Below are positions 32,030 through 44,559 of a DNA stretch of 64,000 nucleotides, piece after piece. Position 1 is the stretch's first letter. Each line of letters starts with the position of its first letter. The position numbers were made by a program, and so were the translations under genes. This DNA comes from Cristatella mucedo. Its lineage: Eukaryota > Bryozoa > Phylactolaemata > Cristatellidae. The notes below the pieces were generated by a model. That model made no database searches and was not told the origin of the DNA. It saw only the letters and a program-made list of their open reading frames with translations. The stretch is from positions 5,281,501 through 5,345,500 of the forward strand of contig WPIO01000020.1 of the NCBI GenBank assembly GCA_009760855.2, in the 5' to 3' direction.

Positions 32030-34180
32030 CCAGGTGCCTCCGAGGGAGACCACCAGCAACCGGATGGTACACCTGTAAAAATTGTGAACTTGCCGGGGTA
32101 GTAAGTCGTGTGACCAAGTGCATCAAATTGGTCAAGAAGGATCATCTGCTGTGCAGCCATAGCTACCAGTAAACACAGTCTGTTGCAGCTGCTCACTCTT
32201 CGGCAAGGCAGTGAAATTAAGAAGTTAGTCAATTAAGCCATAACGTTAACCTGCTACAGGAAGTGCTTGACAGTTGAGGCGAATCACCTTTTTGGCATCA
32301 CAAATGGCTGCTTACAGAATTGTGCTATGCCGTTGTATTAAGTCAGCATGGACAATTGTGTCAATTCCATAAAAACGACCGGGCAACGGAAATGGCCTGA
32401 AAGTAGATCTAGCTTATATTTGGGCTAAGATTGGGGTTAAGATATAAAAGCTAAACACTAGCCAGCCAAATAGAGGTGTAGGCAAGCTTGCCAAGCACCA
32501 CAAAATTTATGACTTTCTATGCATTAAAACCTGCCACTGGGGATAGTTAATCATTGATAACTGATAACATCGGTTATCATGTACGATCTGCAAACGTGTT
32601 AGGGAGTAGTAGCCTAGGCAAACCGGCAAAAAAGTAAGTAACAGCACATGCTGTGCAGAAATGTCTGCCAGTGGAGGCAACTGATTATTGGTCCTGACTA
32701 TTACCAATTTCACAGTTGCACCTGATACTCACACTCCATGGTAGCAGGTGCATTGGCAAGTATGTCAATTATGTCAAAGGCGAGCATTGGCTAAATTGTC
32801 GATTACAAAAATCTAATGGGCGCTTTGCAAAAGTGCCTGCCACTGCAGGCAACTGATCCTTCAATCCAGGTGATGGTGCCGAACGATGACACACCTTGGA
32901 GGAGCTGGATAGTCAGCTGCTAGGCTATGACATGGTCGACTATATCATTTATGCCACAAATAAACACCTGCTATGCACAAATGCTGCCAATGCAAGCAAT
33001 CGATCCTTTGATCCGGCACATGCCTGATGTCAGGATGGTTCACCTTTAACAGCTGCACAATCGTCTCCCAGGCAGTTGCTTGGTCGGGTCGTTCAAATGC
33101 CTAAATACCACGTTTTGCTTCTGTATGAGCTACACACTTCACTGGCTAAGCAGTGGTTTGATCTGTGGGATCAAATGCATCAAAATCTAACGATTAATAT
33201 TCAAAGTGCACACCAGTTGAGACAACTGAAAGGTTCCTGCACAAGGTGATGCAGAAGATTAAAATGTTCTATAGATAATGCCTAGCACTTGAGACTGCTC
33301 ACCCTCTGTTTGGGCTGCCCCTCAGGCTTGTCTCTCAGTCGCTTTAAGCCTACTGCCCTGGCTGTATATGCAAGCCTGACAATCTAGCGGTTTACCAGAA
33401 ATCAATAAATTAGGTTGTGCAGAGTGCAGGTAAGAGTAGCACAACTTCCGGCCAGGCAGCAGCCTGGACAAGTGTGATGACTACGTCAAAATCTGGGACC
33501 GGCCATTACAAATGACAGCTGCAGGAGGCAACTGAAACTTTTGTCGAGCATGTTACCCCTCACTCAATGGTAGTCCAGTAAGAGCTACACGGAAGCACTA
33601 AAAAAGTATCCCATGCTGTGGAGTAAGATGTGCAAGTGACGACAATTGATCCTTTGTACCAGCAGATGGCCACGGAAATGATGGACGACCAGTAAAAGCT
33701 TGCCAGTCGCTGGCCAGGTGGTAGAATCAAGAAGTATGTCAGTAACGTCCAAAACGAGAGAAAGTGATAGGAAATGCATGTGCAGTGGAGATCAGTTATA
33801 ATTTCCCTCAATAAATAGCAACTGAAGCCAAAGTGGTTGTGTATTAGCTGCTCGATAGCAGGCAAGATAGTTGGCCGCTTTGCTGCATCAACTGCATAAA
33901 AAGTCTGGTTATGGGTAATTCCTTGTTATTAGAACAGCAAATTCTGTAACACAGAGGATGACCACTGACACGATGAGACTCGTGTAAGAGCTGCACACTT
34001 GCCAGAGAGGTTTCAGCATGGGCCATTGCATCAAATACTTCAAACAACGGAAATTTACCATGCAGTAATGCCTGCCACTGGAGACAACTGATCCTTACTT
34101 CCAGCACATGGCAAGTTACACAATAAGAATAATTTAAGAGCTGCCCACTTGCTAGTCATGTTATGGTATCGTCAAGTGTC
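32030..34180. repeat. Diverged satellite, period about 150 bp
   Basis: A unit resembling CTGCCACTGGAGGCAACTGA, a variable part with CAGCACATGG, then AAGAGCTGCACACTTGCCAG recurs about every 150 bases. The CTGCCA...CAACTG element is visible near 32526, 32668, 32842, 33626 and 34068, with weaker forms between. The GAGCTGCACACTTG element is at 33988 and 34138 (spacing 150). Units are strongly diverged. The array leads directly into the ORF at 34163. Confidence 0.65.
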
Positions 34181-34648
34181 AACACGTTAACGATTTTAGT
34201 TGGGCAGTGCTGGTTGGAACACAAAGATTCCACTAGTATGTCTCCTTATCGGACAAGCTCCGGTGGAAGTGTTAGGCTGAAGACACTGCAGCCCTACAGT
34301 CCAGCACATACATGTCAAACTCAGCCAGTTATAAGAAGACTGAAAACGGCATCAGTTTATGGAGGAAAGACCTGCAGACAAACCTGTTCAGACGAGGCTC
34401 GTAGCCGAACTGTTACAACAAGCAGTCTTGCAGATGTAGCAGATGGCGCTGTGGCAACTTCTGATGACCGCTCTAGCACTATAGATGGCTCTGTCGCTGT
34501 GGCAAATGACCATGCAAGCTGCTATGTGGCCGTGCTGCCACAGACGCTGCCCATTCCACTGCAGCCAGTAGCTATGCCACCACTGTTTTTATTACCCTGC
34601 CAGCTCAACTTTACAAGCCAAGCTTCCGAACAATTATTTAGAAAGTAA
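34163..34648 (+). CDS. Hypothetical 161-residue ORF conserved in a second copy (47140-47513)
   Basis: No family is recognised. The frame has a basic middle (IRRLKT at 57-62, GKTCRQT at 69-74, SDEA at 76-79), a Ser/Ala/Val-rich stretch (SSLADVADGAVATSDDRSS at about 87-105, then DGSVAVA), and a hydrophobic proline-rich C-terminus (LPIPLQPVAMPPLFLLP at about 129-145). It ends QLNFTSQASEQ, which overlaps the start of the 885-bp module. The duplicated copy keeps the protein pattern: GKT, SDEA, SSLA, VATS.DRSS, DGSV.VA, PIPLQPVA.PP. Conservative changes (D/E, D/N, T/S, I/M, H/Q) and one whole-codon indel point to past coding constraint. The true start is uncertain; conservation begins around residue 45. 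Confidence 0.45.
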   Translation: MVSSSVNTLTILVGQCWLEHKDSTSMSPYRTSSGGSVRLKTLQPYSPAHTCQTQPVIRRLKTASVYGGKTCRQTCSDEARSRTVTTSSLADVADGAVATSDDRSSTIDGSVAVANDHASCYVAVLPQTLPIPLQPVAMPPLFLLPCQLNFTSQASEQLFRK

Positions 34649-35285
34649 TGTGACGCTACCTTCATCATGGAGCCTATAACTCTGACAATGATTATAACCA
34701 TGATAATTTAAATAATAATAATTCGACTAAACGTGTAATAGCACCCTCAAAAAGCCTTATCTCTGTCAAGGTAATTAGCATTTACAGGGGTAGAAATAAA
34801 ATCGACTGGCTAGTATTTGATCAAAAAATAAGAGAGGTTCATGCATGAATATTTTCCTACATTTTGAAGGGGCAGCAACAAATGAACCATGATTAGTGAA
34901 ACTTGAAGAACCTACATTAGTGATAATGCAGAACGAACTTTTCAATATATTTCGGCCAAGTTATCTTGACATTGTAAGAATTTGACAATGACAATTCATG
35001 TCATCAAACAGAAAAATTTGGCACATCCACGCGGTTGGGCAAGACAAATCCTGCCAGGATACTCGCAGATATCTGGGGAGGCCTCTGCAAAGTATGATTA
35101 AATGAGCTTTGTGACTTGCGGCTGAGCTACGTGCAGCAGCTCAGCCTCATAGCAACGGCCACCAACTCGGCCGAGATGCCAAAAACTTTGCAATCGACGT
35201 GCCTTAGTCTGCAACTAATATGCCGAATTCGGCAATCAAGATGCCAAAACCTGATCAGCTCAATTTTGGTCACACACCAGGTGCT
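34580..35285 (+). repeat. Single copy of the 885-bp satellite module
   Basis: Begins at CAACTTTACAAGCCAAGCTT and runs through TAATAGCACCCTCAAAAAGC, GGTTCATGCATGAATATTTT and CACGCGGTTGGGCAAG to CGGCCGAGATGCC...GCAATCAAGATGCC. The same order is found in each unit of the 47.4-57.0 kb array. This copy ends at the 21-bp subrepeat and is followed directly by segmental repeat copy C. Confidence 0.8.
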
Positions 35286-36560
35286 GTGAGCGTCCTGGTG
35301 AAGGCATTTCTTTAGAAAGCTACGGAATTTAAAGCGACAATCGTGTTGCTCTTAGATTTCACAGACATCCTTATACCAGCATACTACAGTATTACGACTG
35401 ACAGAATCAGAAGCATCACCCTGTGCCCTACAAGTCGCGAATAATATTTGAGCTAGCTTGTATTGCTTATCGTTATTATGGTTTTTCATTCACATGGTTA
35501 ATTACTACTGTCTAACGGAGAGCACGTACAAATATCTCTGATTTGAAAAAAACTTGGTAATCTTCAAAATTATTTTGCACCTTGTTCTCACTTACCCTGC
35601 CTATCACTCCGTGTCTATTTCAGATTCAACTGAATTCTGAAATCGGACATTAAGCCCAGTGTTATTGTTTTTATTGTGGAATTCTACTCAATAGGGTCCT
35701 TTCAATAAAACATGAAAACGTGTATCTTCTACAATAACTAAATAACTGAAAGAAGAAAAGTCCAATGCTACAACTGAGTCTGAAATGTTAAGAGGTCGAC
35801 AGAGTGAGCAACAGTACCCACTAGCTAGTAGCTGACTTACGGCGAATGTTGTATAGATGGATAACCAAAGTAATAATCAACTTTGAGAGGTTGGATATAG
35901 CTAGGGCCTGGGGAGCGTATAGCAAGCTAACATTTCAGGATTGAAGAGGTCTAAAAAGTAAGATTGTGTGTAGGAAAAAAGCCCAGTTAGCCACGAGAAG
36001 AGTTTTGAAATCGATGCTGTGAGAAGGGCAGACGTGAAGTGGCGGTATGATGCAGTAGCTTTGGAATGGATAATAGGCAGGAATTGCTACTGAGAAAATC
36101 TGGTCGTGATGTGGCTGTATTAATACACGTAGTAGAAATAATACATTTGCATAGCACTATTAGAGAACTAAATCGTTATCTAGGAACCTTACAGATGCTG
36201 CATGTAAAGCACTAACAATTGCCTGGTGTAAACATCTGCATGCAGGGGGCATAGTGTAAGTAGGTACGTGCACACACTGGAAAAAACACAAAACCCATCT
36301 AATAGTGTAATGAAAAGGTCCGATTTAAGCTTCTGTTTGGTATTCCTTCTTCTTTGGAGAGCTGCATTAGTTCAGCACGGTGAATCTGTCCGTGAAGGAT
36401 CGTGCTCCTTTCACAGTTGCTTCTTGAGACACCGGCGATCCTCCTCTATACAAGAAACACAAATAAAAGATGTGCTGACTTCAACCTTTGCTCCATGTAT
36501 TTCTGAGCTGCTCGTTAAATAAAACTCTTATGGCTGGCTGTGTGCACAATCAATTAACTG

Positions 36561-37640
36561 TGATGTAATGCAATTTTATGTATCTCAGTCTGTAACTCCA
36601 CAAAGCCATACAGATTACGTGGGTGTTAGGCAGAAGAGTTTTGCATAGCACAATCACAGCCTAAGTTGCTTTCGTTATCATTTGATAGTTAGCTGACATC
36701 ATCTCTCGCAACGAAGAAATTGCAAAAGATTTCAGAGTCAGGACAGCAGTTAAGGTGGTGAGCAAGCTTGGAAGTAGCCGCTCAGGGTAGTCTAAAAAGT
36801 GAAACAGTAAAAGTCAGCAGTAGGATAGTAGCTGCTGCTGAACAAAAATTATGGAGGTGAGTTCTACAGTCTCGGACCAGTAGGGCTTAATCATCTATCG
36901 CCAACTGTCTTTAAGCAAAAGAAAGAAACAGAAGATATATTATCCATAGAGAACGTGAGGGCATGAGGTGGTTGAAACTGTCAACAGTGGTTAAGCTAGG
37001 TATGGAAGGCCAAGCCATGATGGGCCTTGTGGGTCATCATGAGAACATGTCTCAGTATCTGTTGATCGACCGGCAGCCACCCTTGCTCTCTTAGCAGAGC
37101 CGACATGTGGTCAAATCTCTGGGAATTGAAAACTGGCCTTGCAGTAACATTCATTGCCAGCTGCAGTGGCCTAGATGCTTTTTTTGGTTGCCCTGCCAAA
37201 AGGGAATTACAATGACCAAGCCGAGAAGGAACTTGGAAGCAAGTTTAATTTTTTGCAAGCCACTATGGAAGTCAGCTCCTAATCTTAGCTAGGGATCAGA
37301 AGTGATGACTAGCTATACAAGCAGTCTTCTGAAAGAAGGTCTCAAAAGAAACCGAGGCAGCTGTCAAAAATAATACCTAAATTCCGAGCACCTAGTAATG
37401 AAGCACAATAGCAACCCAGTTTGAAGAGCAAACCCTTTCAATTCCAGCTTAGGGTGTCCTAAGAGCAGCAGTTTAGTTTTATCGTTATTTAGTGTCAAGA
37501 CATTTTTCTTACATCAGGACAGAATTTTGGCAAGGCAAGCATTCACTTTGTTAGTTGCTGAAGCACATTCCGTCGGTTTGAACAATCAATACAGCTGAGT
37601 ATCATCACGATCCTGAAAAGTAGTACTCACCGGTTACATG
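36561..37640 (-). mobile_element. LINE 3' half, copy C
   Basis: The tail GATGTAATGCAATTTTATG is at the left. On the minus strand follow an eroded GDR...GP block (about 36890), then DHMSALLREQGWLPVDQQIL (about 37050-37110), THKAHHGLAFHT at the end of the same frame (36996-37199), and LTLNDKT-type sequence near 37480. It is orthologous to 19769-20790 within the segmental duplication. Confidence 0.85.
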
Positions 37641-39618
37641 ATCTGTATTACGTTGCAAGTAATCGATAGAAATCTTAAAAGGGCCTGCTTGCAACTTTCC
37701 ATTAATTTAGTCTAAATAATGTAAAGGGCACATACAACCTCACGCACACATGCCCTTGCTGATACAGTTATCGGCATCTTTAATTAAAGCCGATCCACAA
37801 AAAACACAAATCCTCCCATTCCTGGTCGTAAGGTAGGTGCCATTTGTCTCAGAGCGAAAACAGGCCAATTAATGCTTATGGGTGGAGCTTATGCAGAATT
37901 TGCCATTACACAATGGGCTCTACCCCTGTGCTCCCAGGGGCCAAAGGAGCAAAAATAGCCCTAGCTCTCAGCTCCTGGGGCCACACTGATGACGGCACCT
38001 ACAAGCGATGCCTGCATGATCAATGCGAACTCACAGAGTACTGAGCTTTAGCAATGTCCGCAAGGTACAGTAGGCTGGCTATAGTGAACCCAGAGACTAC
38101 GACTACAGACTATTAGGTTGATATGTCTATAGACCAGCTTAATAGGAGAATAAGTAGAATATAGGCTAGATAGTATAGATAAATATGATGTAATTACTTA
38201 TAATTTATAAATAAACTGCGGGAGACTAGAATAGACTCAAGCTACTTTAAAAGCTTGCTGATGCTAGCACAGATAGTTGGACTTAAAGAATATAGCCTTC
38301 TAACGAATTTACAGGTCTCATTAGGGTGATGTATCAGTGTGGAGCAAATGTGGTACCTGCCACTGTTCCCTGCTCAGACAATGACAAAACACAACTCAAG
38401 CATCATTCGATTCAGCAACTTTATTCATGAGCCAGGATCCAGATAGCAAATGACTGATACAAGTACAGCTAGATAATAGATGCATGCTTAAGCAAAGTCT
38501 AAATGAAATATATGCCTGCATAAACTATACAAGCTACAAGCTCTACAAGCTACCAACGTCAATGGCTGTATGGCACTCGGTAAGGGTGGGGCCAGAGGAG
38601 ATTGGCTCGTAAGCAGTTTTGTATATACAGCGCAACTACAAAGCAGACGATCGGTGAGCAGCTACAACAGCATGCACATAGTGACACGAAGCAGTTACAA
38701 ATAGAGTTTGCAAGTCAAATGTATGAAGCTTGACTCTAAGTGACAGGAAAACAGTGACTGCATGGCTGCAGTTGCTGTCCAGTGCTTCTGGACCAGTTCA
38801 AGTCGAGTGACAGCATTCCTTAGCAGTTCAATCGCCGGCTGATTTAGTGCATCCCATTAAGGCCAAGCTGTGCCGTTACGATGCCTTCGTCGACTTTCCT
38901 GCGAGAGTAATCATGCCTACGACAGTTACGAGCGGATCAAGAGCAGCTGACTACCTCTGCTGCCCTCAGAAGAAAACGACATGGCTGAGGATTGCCTTCA
39001 AGCTCGGTTTATTCAATGTGAGCAGAGCTGGCCGACTCTACATGATTAGTTCACCTGTGATAGCATCAGAGCTCGTTGTAATGACAGCTACACGATGAAT
39101 TGACACTGCTGAGCGTGCAGCACTGGTTCAGCCAAGCTCATCGACCAGCGTTCTCATTCTTTTGGCTGTGTCAAGGCGTCTTGACGTCTGTGTTGTTGTT
39201 GGTAGTGGCGAGGCATTACCTTCTATGATGCATGAAGCATTACCACTGTAAAACGATAGCAACGATACACGGTACCTTGTTCAAAAAAAGATCTCTACAG
39301 AGACTTGTCAATGAACCACCAGCAGTGCCCAATTTAGACTAAACGCATGGGGGTGATTGGGAATATCGTTGGGCAACGGTTTAAGTTAAGGCACGTGTGT
39401 TAGCACAGTGCTTGCCTCTCGGCATCCATCGGAGCTCATGCAGAGACAGGTAAGGCAAACTAATGCATAATGCAGCAATCAGGATTAGAGGAGTTGATTG
39501 GCATCATGCAGTATAAGAGCCACACAGTAGTTGCAGCATACTGACCTGAATCTTATGAGCAGCTCCAAGGCCTGCAAAGTTACATCAACCACATCATTGC
39601 TGCCACTGCTTTAGTAAG

Positions 39619-39658
39619 CCGAGGGGAGGGAATCAACATACGGATTCCCTCCCCTCGG
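39619..39658. other. Perfect 16-bp hairpin in copy C
   Basis: Stem CCGAGGGGAGGGAATC/GATTCCCTCCCCTCGG, loop AACATACG, as in copy B. Confidence 0.9.
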
Positions 39659-40419
39659 ACGTATGCCTGTGTAGCTGTTACTTCAGTAGGCAGGAGCAGA
39701 GTGACCAGTGCAGCTAGTGAGGTTTCCTTTGTCCATATGTAGTCTCTATAACGGTCGGTTAAGCTGCAACCGATTGGTGGAGGCTCAGTTCAAATTGACC
39801 AATGAGCACAGCTGATTCTTGGCAATCAATCACTTCAGGTCAAGCAGGACCAATCTGTGAGAGGCAGGGCTTGCTAACCAGGTAGCAGAGGAAGCAGGGT
39901 GGTAAGCTGTCTGACTCACCCACATTGATTAGGCAGGCATAGGTCGGCTGAATTGTCAGGCTGCAGCTCCATCTCTACTGTGATGCCGAAGGCTGGTGGG
40001 GGGGAGCGGGCCTAACCTGCTGCTTACCTAGTGGTGTAACCCATCGCCTACTGCCGTTTGGTGTGAGTCAGTGGGCGATAGGCAGGCTGCCACGAATCGA
40101 CCGTTTCTTGAGCTGACCTACTTATCGTTAGTAAAGAACTTCGTGAGTCTGGGGCATGAGTTGGAAAGCCAGACACAGAAATTGAGCATTTTAATGAGCT
40201 TTATTTGCAAGGGTACAACGTTGCTGTGCGGTAAGCTCAGTTTTATATCCACTCTCCTTACACAGTCTTAACAGCACAGGCACTCTTCCGGAGGGAGTAT
40301 GTCCCTCCCCCGGCAGCTCTTAGGCTACCCAAGTCTATTGTGGGGAACTACATGAATTATACAAAGAGCCTAAACCGGAGCCTAGATCCTGACCGGTGAA
40401 TTAGGGCTCGAAGTGCCCA

Positions 40420-40620
40420 ATGAAACAAAAGACCAAGAGTGAGCTTCGCTCGACTGTTAAATATCTAGCTGAGAAAATGGCACAGGAGCCTAGTGGTATT
40501 GAGCCCGACACCGTGGCCTATAACGGTAGGGAATTAGTATCGTCCCTTGACCAATGGAAGGGCACCTCTGTCCGGCTTGAATTCAGAAAGGGTTCCAGAC
40601 GATTCTTTTTAGACAGATAA
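40420..40620 (+). CDS. Hypothetical 66-residue ORF in repeat copy C
   Basis: A charged peptide (KQKTKSELRS at the N-terminus, QWKGTSVRLEFRKGSRRFF near the C-terminus) with no family I recognise. The homologous stretch in copy B (about 30240-30420) carries single-base indels and stops in this frame, and copy A has deleted it. It could be a remnant of the repeat's own coding capacity or chance; the lack of frame conservation in B argues against a current function. Confidence 0.25.
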   Translation: MKQKTKSELRSTVKYLAEKMAQEPSGIEPDTVAYNGRELVSSLDQWKGTSVRLEFRKGSRRFFLDR

Positions 40621-42517
40621 TGGTTGAGATTGACAGGCCAGCCAATTTTAATGAGCAGCTCCTACGGTTGTCAGACCAATTCTAAAGGCCGAATCACCAT
40701 CGCTGGTCTCAAAGTTTCTTGGCTTGCTCTTAAGCTCTTGTTCACCAACCGCACTGGAGGTTCTCTTTGGCTAACTGCTCCCGGACACAGGTGTTCCTGC
40801 CAGCTGCCGTACAGCTCTTGTTCGCACTAAAATTAGGCCAAGGCCAAAAAGGTGCTACACTACAGTGTATGCAGCTCTATCGAGACTGTGGAGTCTGTAG
40901 TTTGGGTGCAGTTGCACACAGCAGCATGAAAAGCCAGTCGATGACCGAAGCCACCAGTCTATTTATCTACTCACGGAGTAAAGATAAGCACGACTGTCCT
41001 GGCAGCCTCTCTCCTGTAGTTTGTTTTTGTCTGCACGGCATAATGCCATCCGATGCCCAACACCAACAGTTTATTCCAGGGCACGGAGCCCAAGGGCACA
41101 CGGCTCCTTTCGACCCTTCTCCCACTCGACCGACTTCCTCCTTCCAGCCCTTGACTCCCTTACTCAGCGTTCTGTCCTAGTCCACTCCCTCCCAACCACT
41201 ACTCATTCCGTGAGTAAACAGAAGGACAAAGCCGGCCTGTGAATAAACCACAGCCGTCGGACCTCAGCTGACAGCAGGCCTGTTCCTAGGCCACAGCTAC
41301 CAGCTGTCAGACCATGGGGTGGGTATAGGCACTACTGGTCTGCCTGCACTGGCAGTGTGCCGGCAAGCCCAGCTATACGACCAGACAACCGCAAACCACA
41401 GCTCCCACTCAAGCCCTGCTCCAGGTCCACGGCTGGGCACATGCCTGCTCCATTAGCCACAGCTTCTCGCGGGGCTTTTCTAAATGATACATACAGCATC
41501 TGTTCACAGGCAGAACCTTACTTGTACACGTCCAAGCCAAGTCTGAGCAAGATCAGTGTGCAGCAGCTAGGCCCTGGCATATCATGTGACTAAAGCTACT
41601 TTTTTGCAGCTGAGCTTCAGCCGTTATCAAAAATAGTCATTGCTTACCCTGGAATTGTATACAGCATAGCTAGGAAACCTAGCAGTGTCTGCAGGTCAAT
41701 TCATTGACTTCAAATGCCTCTACGACAGCCGAGTATTGTACATCACTTCAAAATTTCAAAAACCCCACACCATTTAGTAAGTTGTCCTTAAACAGAAGCC
41801 ATAGACGGCTGCACAGACATGGTAGCAGGCTGCAGCTAATGTCTATTCCAGTGAGGCTCTAAGGCTGCAGCAGCAAGGATCACTGCAAAGTGGCAGGGGT
41901 CTGCCCAGCCCTGCTTATACGGCTCTTTGGTCTGCTAGTACTTCCCTTGTGTCCAGAAAAATCAAAGACCCTACTTACTACAACTTGCTAATCGATGCCT
42001 AGTTCAATGAGAACGACATCACAGGATGTGCTGCAGCTGGATATATCAGTGTGCACGTGTTGCGCATACCACATGGGCAACAGGAAGAGGTGGCATTGTG
42101 CAGGCTGGAATTAGGTTATGCACCTAAAATTTTCTTGTCATTTGTTTTGAGCATGCAAATACTAACCATTCGACCTTGCTTCCTTTGCAGCAATTGTAAA
42201 GCGTGTAGTAATAGATCGAGTTCTCTGAGTGAGCTTTATCAAATGTATTATAAGTGTTGTTATTAAATAATGCTACGTTACGACCGTGCTGTGTACTTGC
42301 AGAATAAAAACAATGAGAGGGGCCATCTTTAAAATGCGTAAATCAATTCTGTTGTTCAAAGAAAAGGCATCCCATACCGACAATGAGACGAACTATCCTA
42401 AATTGACCAATGCTTCCCAGTTAGACCTTGGAAGTTCAACCTATACTGCTGGCCCAAGGTTTAGAACGAGTCAGCCCTTGCTAAAATATCTAAGTACAAG
42501 TGAATAAGTGGGTGGTA

Positions 42518-42700
<183 letters not shown>

Positions 42701-42719
42701 TGCTATAGGCAACAACTGA

Positions 42720-44555
42720 GATCCACGATCTACTTCAGTAGGCGCCGACGTTGCGATTATAGGGACAGCTGGCAAGCCAGCTTACAGCAAAATACTCGTG
42801 TAGACAACTTCTGACCCAGGCTTTATTGTTTTATCACAATGCTATCAGTGAGTGGTTTGCATTTACTGGTGCTGATTTAGGAGCCATGCTGGTTTATGAG
42901 TAAATGGCTTCATGACGATGAGTCACTGCCTACATGCTAGAGCAGTTGGAACAATAGGCCAAAGGGTGAGCTCTCGTGAGCCCTCGTCTCCCAGAAAGCC
43001 AATTGCAGAGCTGTTCGTAGACTTTCTGTGCCTCGGACTGTCTCGTGCTAGCCATCAAGCTACATCACTGAACCCTATCACCATCTGGCTTTGCCTCTAC
43101 AATTTTCGTGCACGACATAGGCAATCTTTTGCTAGTCTTTGACCAGTGGAATCAATTGGAAGTACAAAATCCCAAATAACCTGCTGCAAGCTTGCTCTGT
43201 CAAGCATTTTAAAGTTCCATATAAACTAGGATGCTGAATCTCAAAACTAATTGAGCTTTCAAATGCTCGTGAACCTACTCTAAAAGATTACTCTTGTCAG
43301 ACTAGCACAATGGGGCACAGACGACGGCAAAGCCATTCCTTTATAGATGTCTTCTAAAAATTCCGGCAGGTAAGCTGTCTGGTAGAGATGCAAATGGCAC
43401 GTCCTGGGTTAAATCAAGAAGGGCTTAAACTGCTATCCCACCAGTCAGTCGACCTTAGAAACCGATACTGGGGAATCGTGCCGGGTAATACATATATAGC
43501 CAGGATAGAGTCAAGGACACTACTTTTAGAGCTAGTCTGTAGTTGCTCTTTCCTAGTAGGCACCGGCGATAGCTAGGTCAAGGGTGCTGCACTCGGCATA
43601 AGGCACGGCCACCCGAATGCAGCCGAGCTTTCAGATTCGTCTCAAGATTTGGGCCCTCCACACCTACATACCTCCGCCTGTGCTGGTTAGCCTTCTCACA
43701 ACGACCAGCTTTCCGTTCAGACTGGGACATGTACCTGCCATGCCCATCAACTACGATGCTTTCTGTGAAGTTTAAATATTCACCTTGAAAATACAGCACC
43801 TGCATTTTCATGGAGTTCATGAAAGATGCTCCATGTATCAACATTCTCAAGCGCTGAAGCTTATTCTAGATACAGTTTACTCAATGTTTTGAGTTTCTGC
43901 AGCATGATAAACATTCACCATCTGCAGCTGAATGAAATAATTTTGCTATCCAAGTCATAGCTAGAGACCTGACTTTCATTGGTCCTTGCCCACCACCATG
44001 CCCCCATCCTCCCAGCCCCTAAGTTAAGTTTCGCTTTTGTGCAATCCTGTCTTTTGGAAGCTTACCCGTGAGTGCTTTAATGCAAGCCAATCACTGGCGG
44101 TTCTTAGCATCTTCTCGCGTACTTTTTGCAGCACGGTCTAAGCCAGTTGTCCATCAGGTTTTACAAGCTGGTCTATTTATTTAACAAAGCAGATGATATT
44201 GCATTGCTTAAAATTTCTATCCAGCTGCTTGTGAAGCTCGCTTAGCTGTCTGGCTGAGCTGTCTCAACAATCCATTATTTTGATCCATGGTTCTCGGTCA
44301 AGTGGAGAATTCTCGCGAAGGAGCAGTGTCTGCGATAACGTCAGCAGTACAGCTCTACCTTGACTTAACAGTGTTCCAACTGAGGAGTTTTTCGAGATGC
44401 CTGCTGTCCGTCTGCCGATTAATAAATCTGAGTTGAAAGAAAAGTTCGGGTTACGAGCCAGCTTCAGATGTCCAGCTGCCAGTTGTGAAGTTAACGTCAA
44501 AATAAATGCTGCAATATCACCCGAGCACTATTGTAAGGGATGGCAACTTATAATT
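42720..44555. other. Unique sequence, nothing recognised
   Basis: Several short frames occur on both strands (for example 43388-43576 plus, 43578-43850 minus, 44264-44500 minus) without recognisable domains. It may hold the unrecognisable upstream part of the Tigger-like element that follows. Confidence 0.4.
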
Positions 44556-44559
44556 TAAA

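Larger units (their letters stand above)
35310..42310. repeat. Large segmental repeat, copy C (most complete)
   Basis: Collinear with copy A (17130-24420) and, for 38200-41170, with copy B. Contents from left: a shared leader (35310-35560), the (TAA)-led element (36128), a minus-strand LINE 3' half (36561-37640), the shared block 37830-38045, the body with hairpin (38330-39970), a short ORF (40420-40620), a GC-rich part shared with 320-545, and a right-end block (42145-42310). The sequence 35560-36110 has no partner in copy A. Whether this is one transposable unit or a duplicated stretch of older insertions cannot be settled by eye. Confidence 0.75.
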
